64,000 nt of DNA, taken from contig JBKPAD010000010.1 in NCBI GenBank assembly GCA_046726235.1, forward strand, positions 1 to 64,000. Direction: 5' to 3'. The notes under the pieces are model-generated. The model saw nothing but the letters and a program-made list of their open reading frames with translations, was not told the DNA's origin and searched no databases. Position 1 is the first letter of the stretch, and every line of letters starts with the position of its first letter. A program made the position numbers and the translations under genes. Positions 1 through 8,897 of the stretch are shown in pieces. Source of the stretch: Nitricoxidireducens sp046726235. Its GTDB lineage: Bacteria; Pseudomonadota; Gammaproteobacteria; Burkholderiales; Rhodocyclaceae.

Positions 1-978
1 GGTCGCCATGTTGTCGGTGACCTTGGCGTTCTCGGTGTTCTGGGTGATCGAGGCGGTCATCTGCTCGATCGAGGCGGTGGTCTCTTCGACGGAGGCGGCC
101 TGCTCGCTGGATGACTGCGACAGGGACTGGGCGGTCTGCGAGACCTGGCCGGCGGCGTTGTTCAGCGCGCCGCTCGCGGTGTTCACCTCACTGATGATCT
201 GCGACAGCTTGCCCACCATGTTCTGCATCGAGGCGAGCAACTGGCCGGTCTCATCTTTGGAGTCGACCTCGATCTTCACTGTCATGTTGCCGGCCGACAG
301 CTCGTCGGCGACGCCCACGGCCTCGTTCAGCGGCTTGGTGATGCTGCGTGTGATCCAGAAGGCCAGTATCGAGGCGAGCACGATCGCCGCGATGGATAGG
401 GCGAGAATCATCTCCTGCCCGCCTTCCGCCAAGGCATCGGCATGCGCGCCGGTCTCCTTCATCAGGTCGGACTGGAAGACGATCAGGTCGTTGATGGCTT
501 TGAAATACTCGTTCTGCTGCTTGCGCACGGCCGTCAACATAAATTCGATAGCCTCGTCGCGCTTGCCGGCGCGCGCGAGTTCCATGAACTTTTCCTGCAT
601 CGGCACGTAGGCCGAGCGGGCGTCCACCATCTTCTTGAGTAGTTCCTTTCCCTTCTCCGAGTGGATCGTTGCCGTCAGCTTTTCCAGCCGATCGCCGATG
701 AGCTTGCGCTGCTCGACGACGCGGTCGGCCTCACGTTTGACTTCGTCCTCGCTTCTTACCAGCAGCATGTTGCGCATCGCGCGGGCGATGACGTTCAGGG
801 AATCGGTGAGGTCGCGTGCCTGAACGGACTTGACGAACTTGTCGGTCATCAGTTCCTCGATCTCGGTGTTAAGCGCGCCGAGACGCTGGTAGGCGATTGC
901 CGAAATGGACACCAGCAGGACGATCATCAGGCCGAACGCGAGGCCAAGGCGGACGCCGATTTTTAGATTCTTGAACAC
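1..978 (-). CDS. Methyl-accepting chemotaxis protein, N-terminal part (cut by left edge)
   Basis: Transmembrane chemoreceptor that would pass a ligand signal to CheA. Reading inward from a GTG at 978, residues 9-29 form TM1, about 30-188 a helical periplasmic region like the four-helix-bundle sensor family, 190-209 TM2, and about 210-262 a HAMP domain with a KPLNEAV motif. The start of the signalling helix follows, rich in Gln and Ser. The conserved hairpin tip lies beyond position 1, so this is incomplete. GTG is chosen because a GGGAGAA ribosome-binding site sits 6-7 bases upstream. It is the last visible gene of the minus-strand chemosensory operon, 19 bases after cheA. Ligand unknown. Confidence 0.88.
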   Translation of the reverse strand, partial: MFKNLKIGVRLGLAFGLMIVLLVSISAIAYQRLGALNTEIEELMTDKFVKSVQARDLTDSLNVIARAMRNMLLVRSEDEVKREADRVVEQRKLIGDRLEKLTATIHSEKGKELLKKMVDARSAYVPMQEKFMELARAGKRDEAIEFMLTAVRKQQNEYFKAINDLIVFQSDLMKETGAHADALAEGGQEMILALSIAAIVLASILAFWITRSITKPLNEAVGVADELSAGNMTVKIEVDSKDETGQLLASMQNMVGKLSQIISEVNTASGALNNAAGQVSQTAQSLSQSSSEQAASVEETTASIEQMTASITQNTENAKVTDNMAT

Positions 979-997
979 GGATTGTTCTCCCTGGGGG

Positions 998-3181
998 CTA
1001 GTGGCGCGCACCGGTGGTCGCGAGTGTGCGTTCTTCGGCGCTGGCGGTGAGCTGGGCCAATGCCTGGACATCGAGAATCAGTGCAACGTCGCCGCTGCCG
1101 AGGATGGTCGAGCCGGCGATGCCGCGCAAATGGCGGAACAGCGCGCCGAGCGGCTTGATCACGGTCTGGAATTCCCCTTGCAGCACGTCGACGACGATGC
1201 CGCACTTCTGGTTGCCCGAGCGGACGACGACGACGTTCTCGCGCGCCGGCTTTTCGTCGGCGATTTCGAACAGTTCGCGCAGGCGCACGAACGGCAGCAC
1301 TTCGCCGCGCAGGTTCAGGTAGTTGCGGTCGACCGCAGCGTCCTTGAGTTCCATGCACTCGACGACCATCTCGAGCGGAATCACGTAGGACGAACTCTCG
1401 ACGCCGACGAGGAAGCCGTCGATGATGGCGAGCGTCAGCGGCAGGCGGATGGTGAAGCGCGAGCCGACGCCTTCCTCGGAATGGACCTCGACCGAGCCGC
1501 GCAAGGCGCGGATGTTGCTGCGCACGACGTCCATGCCGACGCCGCGGCCGGAGAGGTTGGTCACCTTTTCGGCGGTGGAGAAGCCCGGCTCGAAGATCAG
1601 GTTCGCGATCTCCTGGTCGGTCAACTGCTGGTTGGCGCCGATGATGCCTTTCTCGATCGCCTTGGTGCGGATCTTTTCCTTCGGCAGGCCGCCGCCGTCG
1701 TCGGTGACTTCGATGACGATGCTGCCCGAATCGTGGAAGGCGTTGAGTCCGACATGGCCGACGACGGGCTTGCCGCGCGCGGCGCGCACTTCGGCCGACT
1801 CGATGCCGTGGTCCATGGCGTTGCGCACGAGGTGCATCAGCGGGTCGCCGATCTTCTCGACGACGGTCTTGTCGAGTTCGGTCTCCGCACCCTTGATGCT
1901 GAGTTCCAGTTCCTTGCCGATTTCCTTCGAGGTATCGCGCACGACGCGATGGAAGCGGTTGAAGGTCTCGCCGATCTGGACCATGCGCAGTTGCAGCGCC
2001 GAGTCGCGGATGTTCTCGACCAGGCGGGAAAGGACGGACGTGGCTTCCACCAGCGTCGCCTGGCCGCTCTTCGAGGCGATCAGGTTGGCCGAGGCGCCGG
2101 CGATCACGAGTTCGCCGACGAGGTCGATGAGGTGGTCGAGCTTGTCGGCCTGGACGCGTATCAGGCGCGCTTCGGCGGCCTTCTTCTCGCCGACCTGCTT
2201 CTGCCGGACGGCGGCGGCCTCGACGATCTCGGGCTGCACCATCTTGCGCTCGACGAGGATTTCGCCGAGTTGGGGAGCGGGTGCCTCTGCCGCATCGGCG
2301 GACACCTTGGCCGTCTGCTGGCGAATGAGGCCTTCGTCGAGCTCCTCGCGCGTCAGCGCGCCGCTGCGCACGAGGATCTCGCCCAGGCGCATGACTTCCT
2401 CGGGCAGGGTTTCGATCAGCGCCATGTAGTCGCCGATCTTGCTGTAAGGCGGCAGGATGTGCAGGTCGCACTCGTCGCGGCAGAAGTCGAATACCGCCTC
2501 GATCTTGTCTTTGGTGGCGTGGCTGCGGAAGCTGATCTCGAAGCCGAGGTAGCAGGCTTCGGGGTCCATGTCTTCCGCATCCGGCATGGCGTCGGTCAGC
2601 GTCGTCAGGTGGGCGATCTCGCCGAGGCTCAGCAGGTAGCGCAGGAAGGCCAGCGGATCCATGCCGTTCTTGAGCACGTCGCGGCCGAAGCGGATGGAGA
2701 TGTGCCAGCAGTCGCTGGTGGTGGCGTCGGCACCGTCCTGGCGTTCCACCTCCGCGCCGGCATGGTCGGGCAGGCCGGTGGTGGTCGCAGGGGGCTGTCC
2801 GGTGTAGGCGCGCAACTGATCGGCGATGGCCTCGCCGGCGGCCTTGAGGGCGTCATTGGGCTCCGACTGCCCGCCTTCGACGATGTCGAGCAGGGCGCCG
2901 ATGTGGTCGCATCCCTTGAGCAGGGCCGAGATCATGTCGGCGGAGACTTCGATTTCGTTGTTGCGCAGGCGATCGAGCACGTTCTCGAGCACGTGGGTGA
3001 ATTTCTCGATGGCGACGATCTCGACCACGCCCGAGGCGCCCTTGATCGTGTGGGCCGCACGGAAGACGCCGTTGATGGTTTCGGCGTCGCGGTCGCCCTG
3101 CTCGATCTGCATGAGACCGTCTTCCATCGCGGCGAGCTGCTCGCGCGCCTCGATCACGAATACGCTGAGGATTTCGTCCAT
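998..3181 (-). CDS. cheA: Chemotaxis histidine kinase CheA
   Basis: Cytoplasmic kinase of a chemosensory array: it autophosphorylates in response to receptor state and passes phosphate to CheY-like proteins. The 727 residues show an HPt domain (1-100) with phospho-acceptor His44 in AAHTIKGASG, a possible regulator-binding domain (about 155-250), a P3 dimerisation helix region (from about 345), an HATPase core with N box NAMDHG (454-459), G1 DDGGG (494-498) and G2 GRGVGM (545-550), and a CheW-like domain (about 585-725). An extra linker at 264-325 holds two copies of an LGEIL-type motif, not part of the classical E. coli architecture. No cheW, cheR or cheB is seen nearby, so the array may use copies elsewhere. 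Confidence 0.95.
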   Translation of the reverse strand: MDEILSVFVIEAREQLAAMEDGLMQIEQGDRDAETINGVFRAAHTIKGASGVVEIVAIEKFTHVLENVLDRLRNNEIEVSADMISALLKGCDHIGALLDIVEGGQSEPNDALKAAGEAIADQLRAYTGQPPATTTGLPDHAGAEVERQDGADATTSDCWHISIRFGRDVLKNGMDPLAFLRYLLSLGEIAHLTTLTDAMPDAEDMDPEACYLGFEISFRSHATKDKIEAVFDFCRDECDLHILPPYSKIGDYMALIETLPEEVMRLGEILVRSGALTREELDEGLIRQQTAKVSADAAEAPAPQLGEILVERKMVQPEIVEAAAVRQKQVGEKKAAEARLIRVQADKLDHLIDLVGELVIAGASANLIASKSGQATLVEATSVLSRLVENIRDSALQLRMVQIGETFNRFHRVVRDTSKEIGKELELSIKGAETELDKTVVEKIGDPLMHLVRNAMDHGIESAEVRAARGKPVVGHVGLNAFHDSGSIVIEVTDDGGGLPKEKIRTKAIEKGIIGANQQLTDQEIANLIFEPGFSTAEKVTNLSGRGVGMDVVRSNIRALRGSVEVHSEEGVGSRFTIRLPLTLAIIDGFLVGVESSSYVIPLEMVVECMELKDAAVDRNYLNLRGEVLPFVRLRELFEIADEKPARENVVVVRSGNQKCGIVVDVLQGEFQTVIKPLGALFRHLRGIAGSTILGSGDVALILDVQALAQLTASAEERTLATTGARH

Positions 3182-3190
3182 GCGAAGCTC

Positions 3191-3514
3191 CTAGGCCTGT
3201 TCGGCGGCCGGGATCACGACCGGATCGCCGAAGAAGCCGACCATGTTGTAGAACTCGATGACTTCACGCACGGCCGGGCTGTGGGCGACGATGCGCAGGC
3301 TGCGGTCGAGGCGCTGCGCCTCGCGCTTGGCCAGCACGAGAAGCTGGAATCCGGCGGTGTCCATCTCCGCGACCTGCGACAGGTCCAGTTCCAGCGTGGC
3401 GACGTTGCGCACGGCGTCGAGCAGCTTGCGCTTGGCATCGACGGCGTTGTAGATCGTGAGGTCGGTGTCGATCGTCAGGCGGCCCGCCTGCGTCTCGGGA
3501 AGGTTCTCGCTCAT
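3191..3514 (-). CDS. STAS-domain protein (anti-sigma-factor-antagonist-like)
   Basis: A 107-residue single STAS domain, the fold of SpoIIAA/RsbV proteins that switch protein partners when a Ser or Thr is phosphorylated. The expected site falls in the motif EMDTAGFQLL, so the candidate residue is Thr. It lies between a short MCP-like gene and cheA in one operon, 9 bases upstream of cheA. Co-occurrence of STAS with an MCP recurs at 56-57.6 kb in this window, suggesting it works within the chemosensory module rather than with a sigma factor. No RsbW-type kinase gene is adjacent. Exact partner unknown. Confidence 0.8.
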   Translation of the reverse strand: MSENLPETQAGRLTIDTDLTIYNAVDAKRKLLDAVRNVATLELDLSQVAEMDTAGFQLLVLAKREAQRLDRSLRIVAHSPAVREVIEFYNMVGFFGDPVVIPAAEQA

Positions 3515-3544
3515 CGGCTGCTCCCTTGCTGGATTGTCGCGGCG

Positions 3545-4822
3545 CTAGAAGAGTTCGACCTTGGGGCCGCTTGCTGCGGACTGTCGGGCTGTCGAACTTT
3601 CGCCCAGCGCCTCTCGGTGCGTGCTGCGCTGCGAATCCATCACATAGCTGCTGTAGATCTGGTCGAGGTGTTCGGCCAGCGGCTGGATCGCCAGGTTCGG
3701 ATCGTCGTGGTTCTCCAGGCGCGCGACGAGTTGTATCGTCTGGCTGTCGAGCCGGTCGAGGGCGTTGATCACCTGCTCGATCTGCTGGCGCGTCACGTCC
3801 TGGAACTGGACGCTGGCGAGCGCGTTCATGAACATCTCGGCCAGCTTCCCGCTGCTGCTGCTGATCGTCGCCATCACTTCGGCTTCGTGCCGCGTGACGT
3901 CCTGGTAGCTCTTGCCGAGTTCCTCGAGTTGCGCGGCAAAGCTCTGCAGGGCGCTGCGCTCGGCCTCGATGCTGTCGGTCTGCAGCTTGTCCTTGAATTG
4001 GGTCTCGATCGAGGTCGCGACCTGCTGGATGCCGTGATTGATCTGGGTGACGGCCTGGTCGGTGGCGGCCGAGAGCTTGCGCACCTCGTCGGCGACGACG
4101 GCGAAGCCGCGGCCCGCCTCCCCGGCGCGCGCGGCCTCGATGGCGGCATTGAGGGCGAGCAGGTTGGTCTGGCTGGAGATGCTGCGGATCAGCTGCACCA
4201 GCGATCCGAGCGACTTCGCTTCCTGCACCACTTGGCTGACGCGCTGCTGGTCGTCATGGACCGCCGTCATCCGCTCGCGGATGTAGCGGTCGATCGTCTC
4301 GAGCAGTTGGCGGTTCTTCTCGATGCGTTCTTCCGAGGCGGCGACCATCTCGGACGACTCGTTGGCGCTGGTATCGACGAAGCCGCTGAGGTAGGTGACG
4401 GTCTCGTCGATCGTCTGGAGCTGCGACGAAATGTCGAACGCGGCCTTCTCCGTCTCGGTGACGATGGTCTCGAGCTGGCTGCGCACCAGGTTGTTGAAGG
4501 TCGGGACCTGCTTGAGCTCGGCGGCGACGATCTCGGATGCCTTGGCGTAGGTCTCTACGCGGCGCGCCTCGTCTTCTTCGACGTGAGAGAGGCCGAGCAT
4601 CGTGTCCTTGAAGAAGGCGAAGGAGACCAGGCGCTGCCCGATGTAGGCGGCCGCCACGATCAGGACCGTGCCGACGGCGTCGCCGAGCGGGGACGACAGG
4701 CCCATCGCCGGCAGCAGCGTCTGATGGAAGTACTCGTTGAGGAAATAGACGGTCGTGCCCGCGCCGAGGCCGACGACGAGAAAGACCAGGGTTGCGCGGC
4801 GGGCGAGCTTGGAGAAATCCAT
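3545..4822 (-). CDS. Methyl-accepting chemotaxis-like protein without a large periplasmic sensor
   Basis: A 425-residue MCP-type signaller. Two hydrophobic segments lie near the N terminus (about 10-28 and 47-64) with only a short loop between, so there is no room for a classical periplasmic sensor. The conserved signalling tip reads TNLLALNAAIEAARAGE and is followed by GRGFAVVADEVRKL. The region before the C terminus carries a VQFQDVTRQQIEQV motif, and the protein ends in VELF instead of a CheR-binding pentapeptide. A second protein of this build (56013-57311) ends in IELF. It sits between the CheY-like and STAS genes. It may sense an internal or membrane state; the stimulus is unknown. Confidence 0.88.
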   Translation of the reverse strand: MDFSKLARRATLVFLVVGLGAGTTVYFLNEYFHQTLLPAMGLSSPLGDAVGTVLIVAAAYIGQRLVSFAFFKDTMLGLSHVEEDEARRVETYAKASEIVAAELKQVPTFNNLVRSQLETIVTETEKAAFDISSQLQTIDETVTYLSGFVDTSANESSEMVAASEERIEKNRQLLETIDRYIRERMTAVHDDQQRVSQVVQEAKSLGSLVQLIRSISSQTNLLALNAAIEAARAGEAGRGFAVVADEVRKLSAATDQAVTQINHGIQQVATSIETQFKDKLQTDSIEAERSALQSFAAQLEELGKSYQDVTRHEAEVMATISSSSGKLAEMFMNALASVQFQDVTRQQIEQVINALDRLDSQTIQLVARLENHDDPNLAIQPLAEHLDQIYSSYVMDSQRSTHREALGESSTARQSAASGPKVELF

Positions 4823-4829
4823 GCGGCGC

Positions 4830-5198
4830 CTAGCGCAGGACGAGCTTGATGGTGTTGAGGAGCTCGTCGGCCGTCGCCGGCTTCACCAGCCAGCCGGAAG
4901 CGCCGGCCGCCTTGGCTTCGGCGCGCTTCGATTGCTGCGATTCAGTGGTCAGGAAGAGGATGGGCATGAACTTGTAGCTGGGCAGCTTGCGGACTTCCTT
5001 GATGAAGTCGATGCCGTTCATGCCGGGCATGTTGAGATCGGTGATCAGGAGATCGATCTTGGCGCCGCCACTGAACTTCTTCAGTCCTTCGTTGGCGTTG
5101 TTGGCCTTCTCGACGGCATAGCCGGCTTTGCTGAGGATGTTGGAGATTGACAGCAGGATCGTTGCTGAATCATCCACCAACATGATGGTTTTGCTCAT
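4830..5198 (-). CDS. CheY-like single-domain response regulator
   Basis: A 122-residue stand-alone receiver domain, the phosphorylated output of a CheA-type kinase. The acidic pair is in MLVDDSATI, the phospho-acceptor Asp in LLITDLNMPGMNG, the switch Thr in LFLTTES, and the conserved Lys in WLVKPATADEL. There is no effector domain. GGAAGAAG a few bases upstream supports the start. It is the first gene of the minus-strand operon that continues through the MCP, STAS and cheA genes. It could bind the flagellar switch or act in a non-motility pathway; the sequence does not decide. Confidence 0.9.
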   Translation of the reverse strand: MSKTIMLVDDSATILLSISNILSKAGYAVEKANNANEGLKKFSGGAKIDLLITDLNMPGMNGIDFIKEVRKLPSYKFMPILFLTTESQQSKRAEAKAAGASGWLVKPATADELLNTIKLVLR

Positions 5199-5479
5199 AT
5201 TCTTCTTCCGTGTGGGTTTCGTGGGGCCACCGGGGCGCGGACGCCTTTCGGGGTGCCGCCATGCTCGCGAATGATCTTAGCAGAATTCCCTTTATTGAAA
5301 TCCGCCCTTATGTGCGATGCAACATAGGCGACTGCTTATTTTTGTCGTGGTTTATTGATCCATCGCAAAAGCTTATGTTCGCCGCTGTTACAACATCCCG
5401 CCCGCAAAGCGTTTTGCCTGAGGGAGGCGTACGGCCTGAAAGGCGGCTTTTTCGATCGCTGTCCAACGGAGGGGAGACC
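5199..5479 (+). promoter_or_regulatory. Divergent intergenic region with candidate hydrogenase-operon promoter
   Basis: This 281-base non-coding stretch separates the minus-strand chemosensory operon from the hydrogenase operon. A CRP/FNR-family-like site, TTGAT-N4-CGCAA, lies at 5355-5368; the left half matches the FNR consensus fully, the right half 3 of 5. A possible -10 element TACAAC at 5389-5394 would put the transcription start near 5402, so the box would sit near -41, the class II activator position. A separate dyad TATGT-N8-ACATA is at 5309-5326. Seen by eye only; no strong -35 hexamer was found. Confidence 0.4.
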
Positions 5480-6676
5480 ATGGGGGAGCACAACGAGATT
5501 TTTGACCTGGGGCGCAAGGCGCTGGACGAGGTCGAGCGGCGGCTGGACATGTCGCGACGCGATTTTCTGCAGTTTTGCGCCACGCTGGCGGCCACGATGG
5601 GCCTGCCTGCCGGCGCCGAGGCGGCCGTTGCGAAGGCCGTCGAGTCGGCCAAGCGGCCGTCGGTGATCTGGCTGCACTTCCAGGAATGCACGGGCTGCAG
5701 CGAGTCGCTGTTGCGCGCCGAGCATCCGACGCTCGAGAAGCTGATCCTCGACATCATTTCCCTCGATTATCACGAAACGCTGATGGTCGCCGCCGGACAC
5801 CAGGCGGAGGCGGCACGCAAGTCCGCGATGGCCGCCAACAAAGGCAAGTACGTGCTGGTCGTCGAAGGCGCGATCCCGACCAAGGAAAACGGCATCTACT
5901 GCAAGATCGGCGGCCACACGGCGGTCGACCTGGTCAAGGAATGCGCGGCCGATGCCGCGGCGGTGATCGCCATCGGCTCCTGCGCCTCCTGGGGCGGCAT
6001 GCCTTCCACCATCTCGCCGCTGTCCGATTCGAGCCCCACCGGCGCCTCGGGCGTCGCCGCGGTGCTCGGCAAGCCGGTGGTCACGATTCCGGGCTGTCCG
6101 CCGAACCCCTACAACTTCCTCGCCACGGTGGTGCATTTCCTGACCTTCGGCAAGCTGCCCGAGGTCGATAAGCTCGGCCGGCCGAAATTCGCCTACGGCC
6201 GCCTGATCCACGAAAACTGCGAGCGCCGCGCCCACTTCGATGCCGGCCGCTTCGCCATGGAGTTCGGCGACGACGGCCACCGCAAGGGCTACTGCCTCTA
6301 CAAGCTCGGCTGCAAGGGTCCCGAGACCTACGCCAACTGCTCGACGATCGGCTTCGGCGATGCCGGCGAGAACAACTGGCCGGTCGGCTGCGGCCACCCG
6401 TGCATCGGCTGCTCGGAGCAGGGCATCGGCTTCCAGAAGCCGATCCACCAGGTCGCCAAGATGAAGAACGTCGAGCCGCCGCTCCAGTACGCCCGCATCG
6501 TCGAGGAACAGGGCAAGGCCGCCTCGTTCGCTTCGGCGGCGGCGGTCGCCGCGGTCGCCGGCGCAGCAGCCGGTGCCGCCGTGATGCTGACGCGCAACCT
6601 GGGGCTGTCGCATGCGGCCGAGGAGGCGGAGCGCGCCAAGGCCGCCGCCAAGCCGCAGGAAAACACGGGAGCCTGA
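5480..6676 (+). CDS. hybO: [NiFe]-hydrogenase small subunit, hydrogenase-2 type
   Basis: Electron-transfer subunit of a membrane-bound uptake hydrogenase, carrying three Fe-S clusters that move electrons from the NiFe site of HybC. The 398 residues begin with a twin-arginine signal (SRRDFLQF), so the folded heterodimer is exported by Tat. Cluster ligands are visible in ECTGCSES, IGSCASWGG, PGCPPNP, HENCERRAHFD and GCGHPCIGC. The positions of the two extra cysteines of O2-tolerant enzymes are Gly here, the ordinary O2-sensitive pattern. A C-terminal Ala-rich hydrophobic helix (about 350-368) is the membrane anchor. The ATG at 5480 is chosen because GGAGGGGAGA precedes it and the signal peptide then has normal length. 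First gene of the operon. Confidence 0.95.
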   Translation: MGEHNEIFDLGRKALDEVERRLDMSRRDFLQFCATLAATMGLPAGAEAAVAKAVESAKRPSVIWLHFQECTGCSESLLRAEHPTLEKLILDIISLDYHETLMVAAGHQAEAARKSAMAANKGKYVLVVEGAIPTKENGIYCKIGGHTAVDLVKECAADAAAVIAIGSCASWGGMPSTISPLSDSSPTGASGVAAVLGKPVVTIPGCPPNPYNFLATVVHFLTFGKLPEVDKLGRPKFAYGRLIHENCERRAHFDAGRFAMEFGDDGHRKGYCLYKLGCKGPETYANCSTIGFGDAGENNWPVGCGHPCIGCSEQGIGFQKPIHQVAKMKNVEPPLQYARIVEEQGKAASFASAAAVAAVAGAAAGAAVMLTRNLGLSHAAEEAERAKAAAKPQENTGA

Positions 6677-6677
6677 C

Positions 6678-7724
6678 ATGAGCAACCGTCGCGATTTCCT
6701 CAAGGGAGTCATGGCGGGCGGTGCGGCGGTGACGGCAGGTGTCGTCGCGCAGCCGGCGGTCGCCCGCGAGACCCGTAAACGCCCGCCCGAGGCGCTGGGC
6801 CTGCTGTACGACGCCAACCTGTGCGTCGGCTGCAAGGCCTGCGTCGCCGCCTGCAAGCAGGTCAACGAAAACCCGCCCGAGTTCTCCACGGTCGACCAGC
6901 TCTGGGATACGCCGCTCGACACTTCCGGCTACACCTTCAACCTCATCAAGATGTACCGCAACGGCACGATGGAGGAGAAGGACCGCGAGAAGGACGGCTA
7001 TGCCTTCATGAAGGTCTCGTGCATGCACTGCGCCGATCCTTCCTGCGTCTCCGCCTGTCCGGTGTCGGCGATGACCAAGGACCCGGAGACCGGCGTCGTC
7101 GGCTACAACCCCGACAAGTGCATCGGCTGCCGCTACTGCGTCGCCGCCTGCCCGTTCGGCATTCCGAAGTACCAGTACGACTCGCCCACCGGCAAGATCG
7201 GCAAGTGCGAGCTGTGCCGCCACCGCCACAAGGACGGCCACTACTCCGCCTGCGCCGAGGTCTGCCCGACCGGCGCCACGCTGTTCGGCCGCACCGAGGA
7301 CCTGTTGGCCGAGGCCAAGCGGCGCCTGGCGATGAAGCCCGGCGAGCTCAACAAGTTCCCGCGCGGTCGCCTGCGTCCGGCGCAGGAACGCATGCTGCAG
7401 GGCAAGGAGGACGGCCAGGGCGCCAAGCATCGTCACGGCTGGCGCCACGAACCCGACCAGACCTACGAGACGCCGGCCGGCAAGTACCTCCAGCATGTTT
7501 ACGGCGAGAAAGAGTACGGCGGCACGCAAGTGCTGAAGATCGCCGGCGTGCCCTTCGAGAAGCTCGGCATGCCGAACCTGCCGGAAGACGCCGCCGCCGC
7601 GCTGTCCGAGACGATCCAGCACACGCTCTACGGCAATCTGCTGATGCCGTTCGCCGTGCTCGGCGCCATGGCCTACGTCGCGAAGCGCAACGTCAAGGCC
7701 GACGACGACAAGGAGGAAAGCTGA
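6678..7724 (+). CDS. hybA: Hydrogenase-2 ferredoxin-like subunit HybA
   Basis: Periplasmic 4Fe-4S protein that carries electrons from the small subunit to the membrane subunit HybB. The 348 residues start with a Tat signal (SNRRDFLKGVMAGG). Four cysteine clusters follow, including CVGCKACVAAC, CMHCADPSCVSAC and CIGCRYCVAAC, plus CELC with a later CAEVC. A C-terminal hydrophobic stretch near LLMPFAVLGAMAYVA is a likely membrane anchor. It starts one base after hybO stops. The order small subunit, ferredoxin, NrfD-type protein, large subunit is that of the E. coli hyb operon, which supports the hydrogenase-2 assignment over a cytochrome-b-linked HupSLC type. Confidence 0.94.
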   Translation: MSNRRDFLKGVMAGGAAVTAGVVAQPAVARETRKRPPEALGLLYDANLCVGCKACVAACKQVNENPPEFSTVDQLWDTPLDTSGYTFNLIKMYRNGTMEEKDREKDGYAFMKVSCMHCADPSCVSACPVSAMTKDPETGVVGYNPDKCIGCRYCVAACPFGIPKYQYDSPTGKIGKCELCRHRHKDGHYSACAEVCPTGATLFGRTEDLLAEAKRRLAMKPGELNKFPRGRLRPAQERMLQGKEDGQGAKHRHGWRHEPDQTYETPAGKYLQHVYGEKEYGGTQVLKIAGVPFEKLGMPNLPEDAAAALSETIQHTLYGNLLMPFAVLGAMAYVAKRNVKADDDKEES

Positions 7725-7725
7725 C

Positions 7726-8880
7726 ATGGCCGATCATCAACACGCGGCGCCCGCGCCGGTCGGCGGCAAGCTGCTGAACGCCGCCACGCTGGTCTGCGGC
7801 GTCCTCATCGCGCTGATGGTGGCGGTGCTGCTGGTCCGGTTCATCTTCGGACTCGGCAGCGTGACCAACCTCAACGACGGCTATCCGTGGGGCATCTGGG
7901 TCGTGGTCGACGTCGTCATCGGCTCGGCCTTCGCCTGCGGCGGCTTCTCGGTGGCGATGCTGGTCTACATCTTCAACCGCGGCGAATACCACCCGCTGGT
8001 GCGCCCCGCGCTGCTGGCCTCGCTGTTCGGCTACACGCTCGCGGGCGTCGGCGTCATCTTCGACCTCGGCCGCTGGTGGAACGTCTGGAACATGTTCTGG
8101 CCGTGGTCGGCGAACCCGAACTCCGTGATGTTCGAGGTGGCGGTCTGCATCTCGCTCTACATCGTCGTGATGTGGATCGAGTTCTCGCCGGCCTTCCTGG
8201 AGAAGATGGGCAAGGCCGATACCAAGAAGAAGCTCAACAAGGTGATGTTCTTCGTCATCGCGCTGGGCACGGTGCTGCCGATGATGCACCAGTCGTCGCT
8301 CGGCACGCTGCTGGTGGTGATGGGGGTGCAGATCCATCCGCTCTGGCAGACGCCGCTCTTGCCGCTGCTGTATCTGCTGACGGCCATCACGATGGGCTAC
8401 GCCGTGGTGCTGTTCGAGACCTGCGTCGCTTCGTCGGCCTACCGGCGCAAGATCGAGATGCACCTGCTGACGCCGCTGTCGAAGGTGATGCTGGGCTTCC
8501 TCGCCGCCTACCTCGTCGTGCGCCTCGGCGACGTCGTCGTGCGCGGGGCGCTGCCGCGCGCCTTCGCCGTTTCGCTCGAAGCGCTGATGTTCTGGATCGA
8601 GATGGCCTGCTTCATCGCGCCGCTGGCGCTGATCGGTAAGGAAGCCGAGCGCCGCAACCCGGCCAAGCTGTTCCTCTCCGGGCTGCTGCTGATGCTCGGC
8701 GGCGCGCTGCTGCGCCTGAACGGCTTCCTGATCGGCTACCAGACCGGCGACGGCTTCAGCTACTTCCCGGCACTGCCTGAACTGCTCGTGACCCTCGGCC
8801 TGTTCGCCGTCGAGGTCGTCGCTTACATCGTCATCACCCGCCGCTTCCCGGTCCTGCCGCGCGAAGCCGCCACCCACTGA
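7726..8880 (+). CDS. hybB: Hydrogenase-2 integral membrane subunit HybB (NrfD family)
   Basis: A 384-residue polytopic protein with roughly ten hydrophobic helices and no haem-ligand pattern, typical of the NrfD/PsrC family. It links the hydrogenase and HybA to the quinone pool and in E. coli hydrogenase-2 contributes to energy conservation. Charged and aromatic motifs such as LNDGYPWGIWV and FDLGRWWNVWNMFWPWS are characteristic of this family. It starts one base after hybA stops and is followed 17 bases later by hybC, with GGACGGAGA as ribosome-binding site for the latter. Confidence 0.93.
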   Translation: MADHQHAAPAPVGGKLLNAATLVCGVLIALMVAVLLVRFIFGLGSVTNLNDGYPWGIWVVVDVVIGSAFACGGFSVAMLVYIFNRGEYHPLVRPALLASLFGYTLAGVGVIFDLGRWWNVWNMFWPWSANPNSVMFEVAVCISLYIVVMWIEFSPAFLEKMGKADTKKKLNKVMFFVIALGTVLPMMHQSSLGTLLVVMGVQIHPLWQTPLLPLLYLLTAITMGYAVVLFETCVASSAYRRKIEMHLLTPLSKVMLGFLAAYLVVRLGDVVVRGALPRAFAVSLEALMFWIEMACFIAPLALIGKEAERRNPAKLFLSGLLLMLGGALLRLNGFLIGYQTGDGFSYFPALPELLVTLGLFAVEVVAYIVITRRFPVLPREAATH

Positions 8881-8897
8881 AGGACGGAGACAACAAC

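Noticed and set aside
905..4849. A 1,314-codon open frame on the plus strand
   Set aside because: It lies antisense to cheA, STAS and MCP genes with clear domains. Its protein is low-complexity, rich in Asp, Ala, Gly and Arg, as expected from the complement of high-GC codons.
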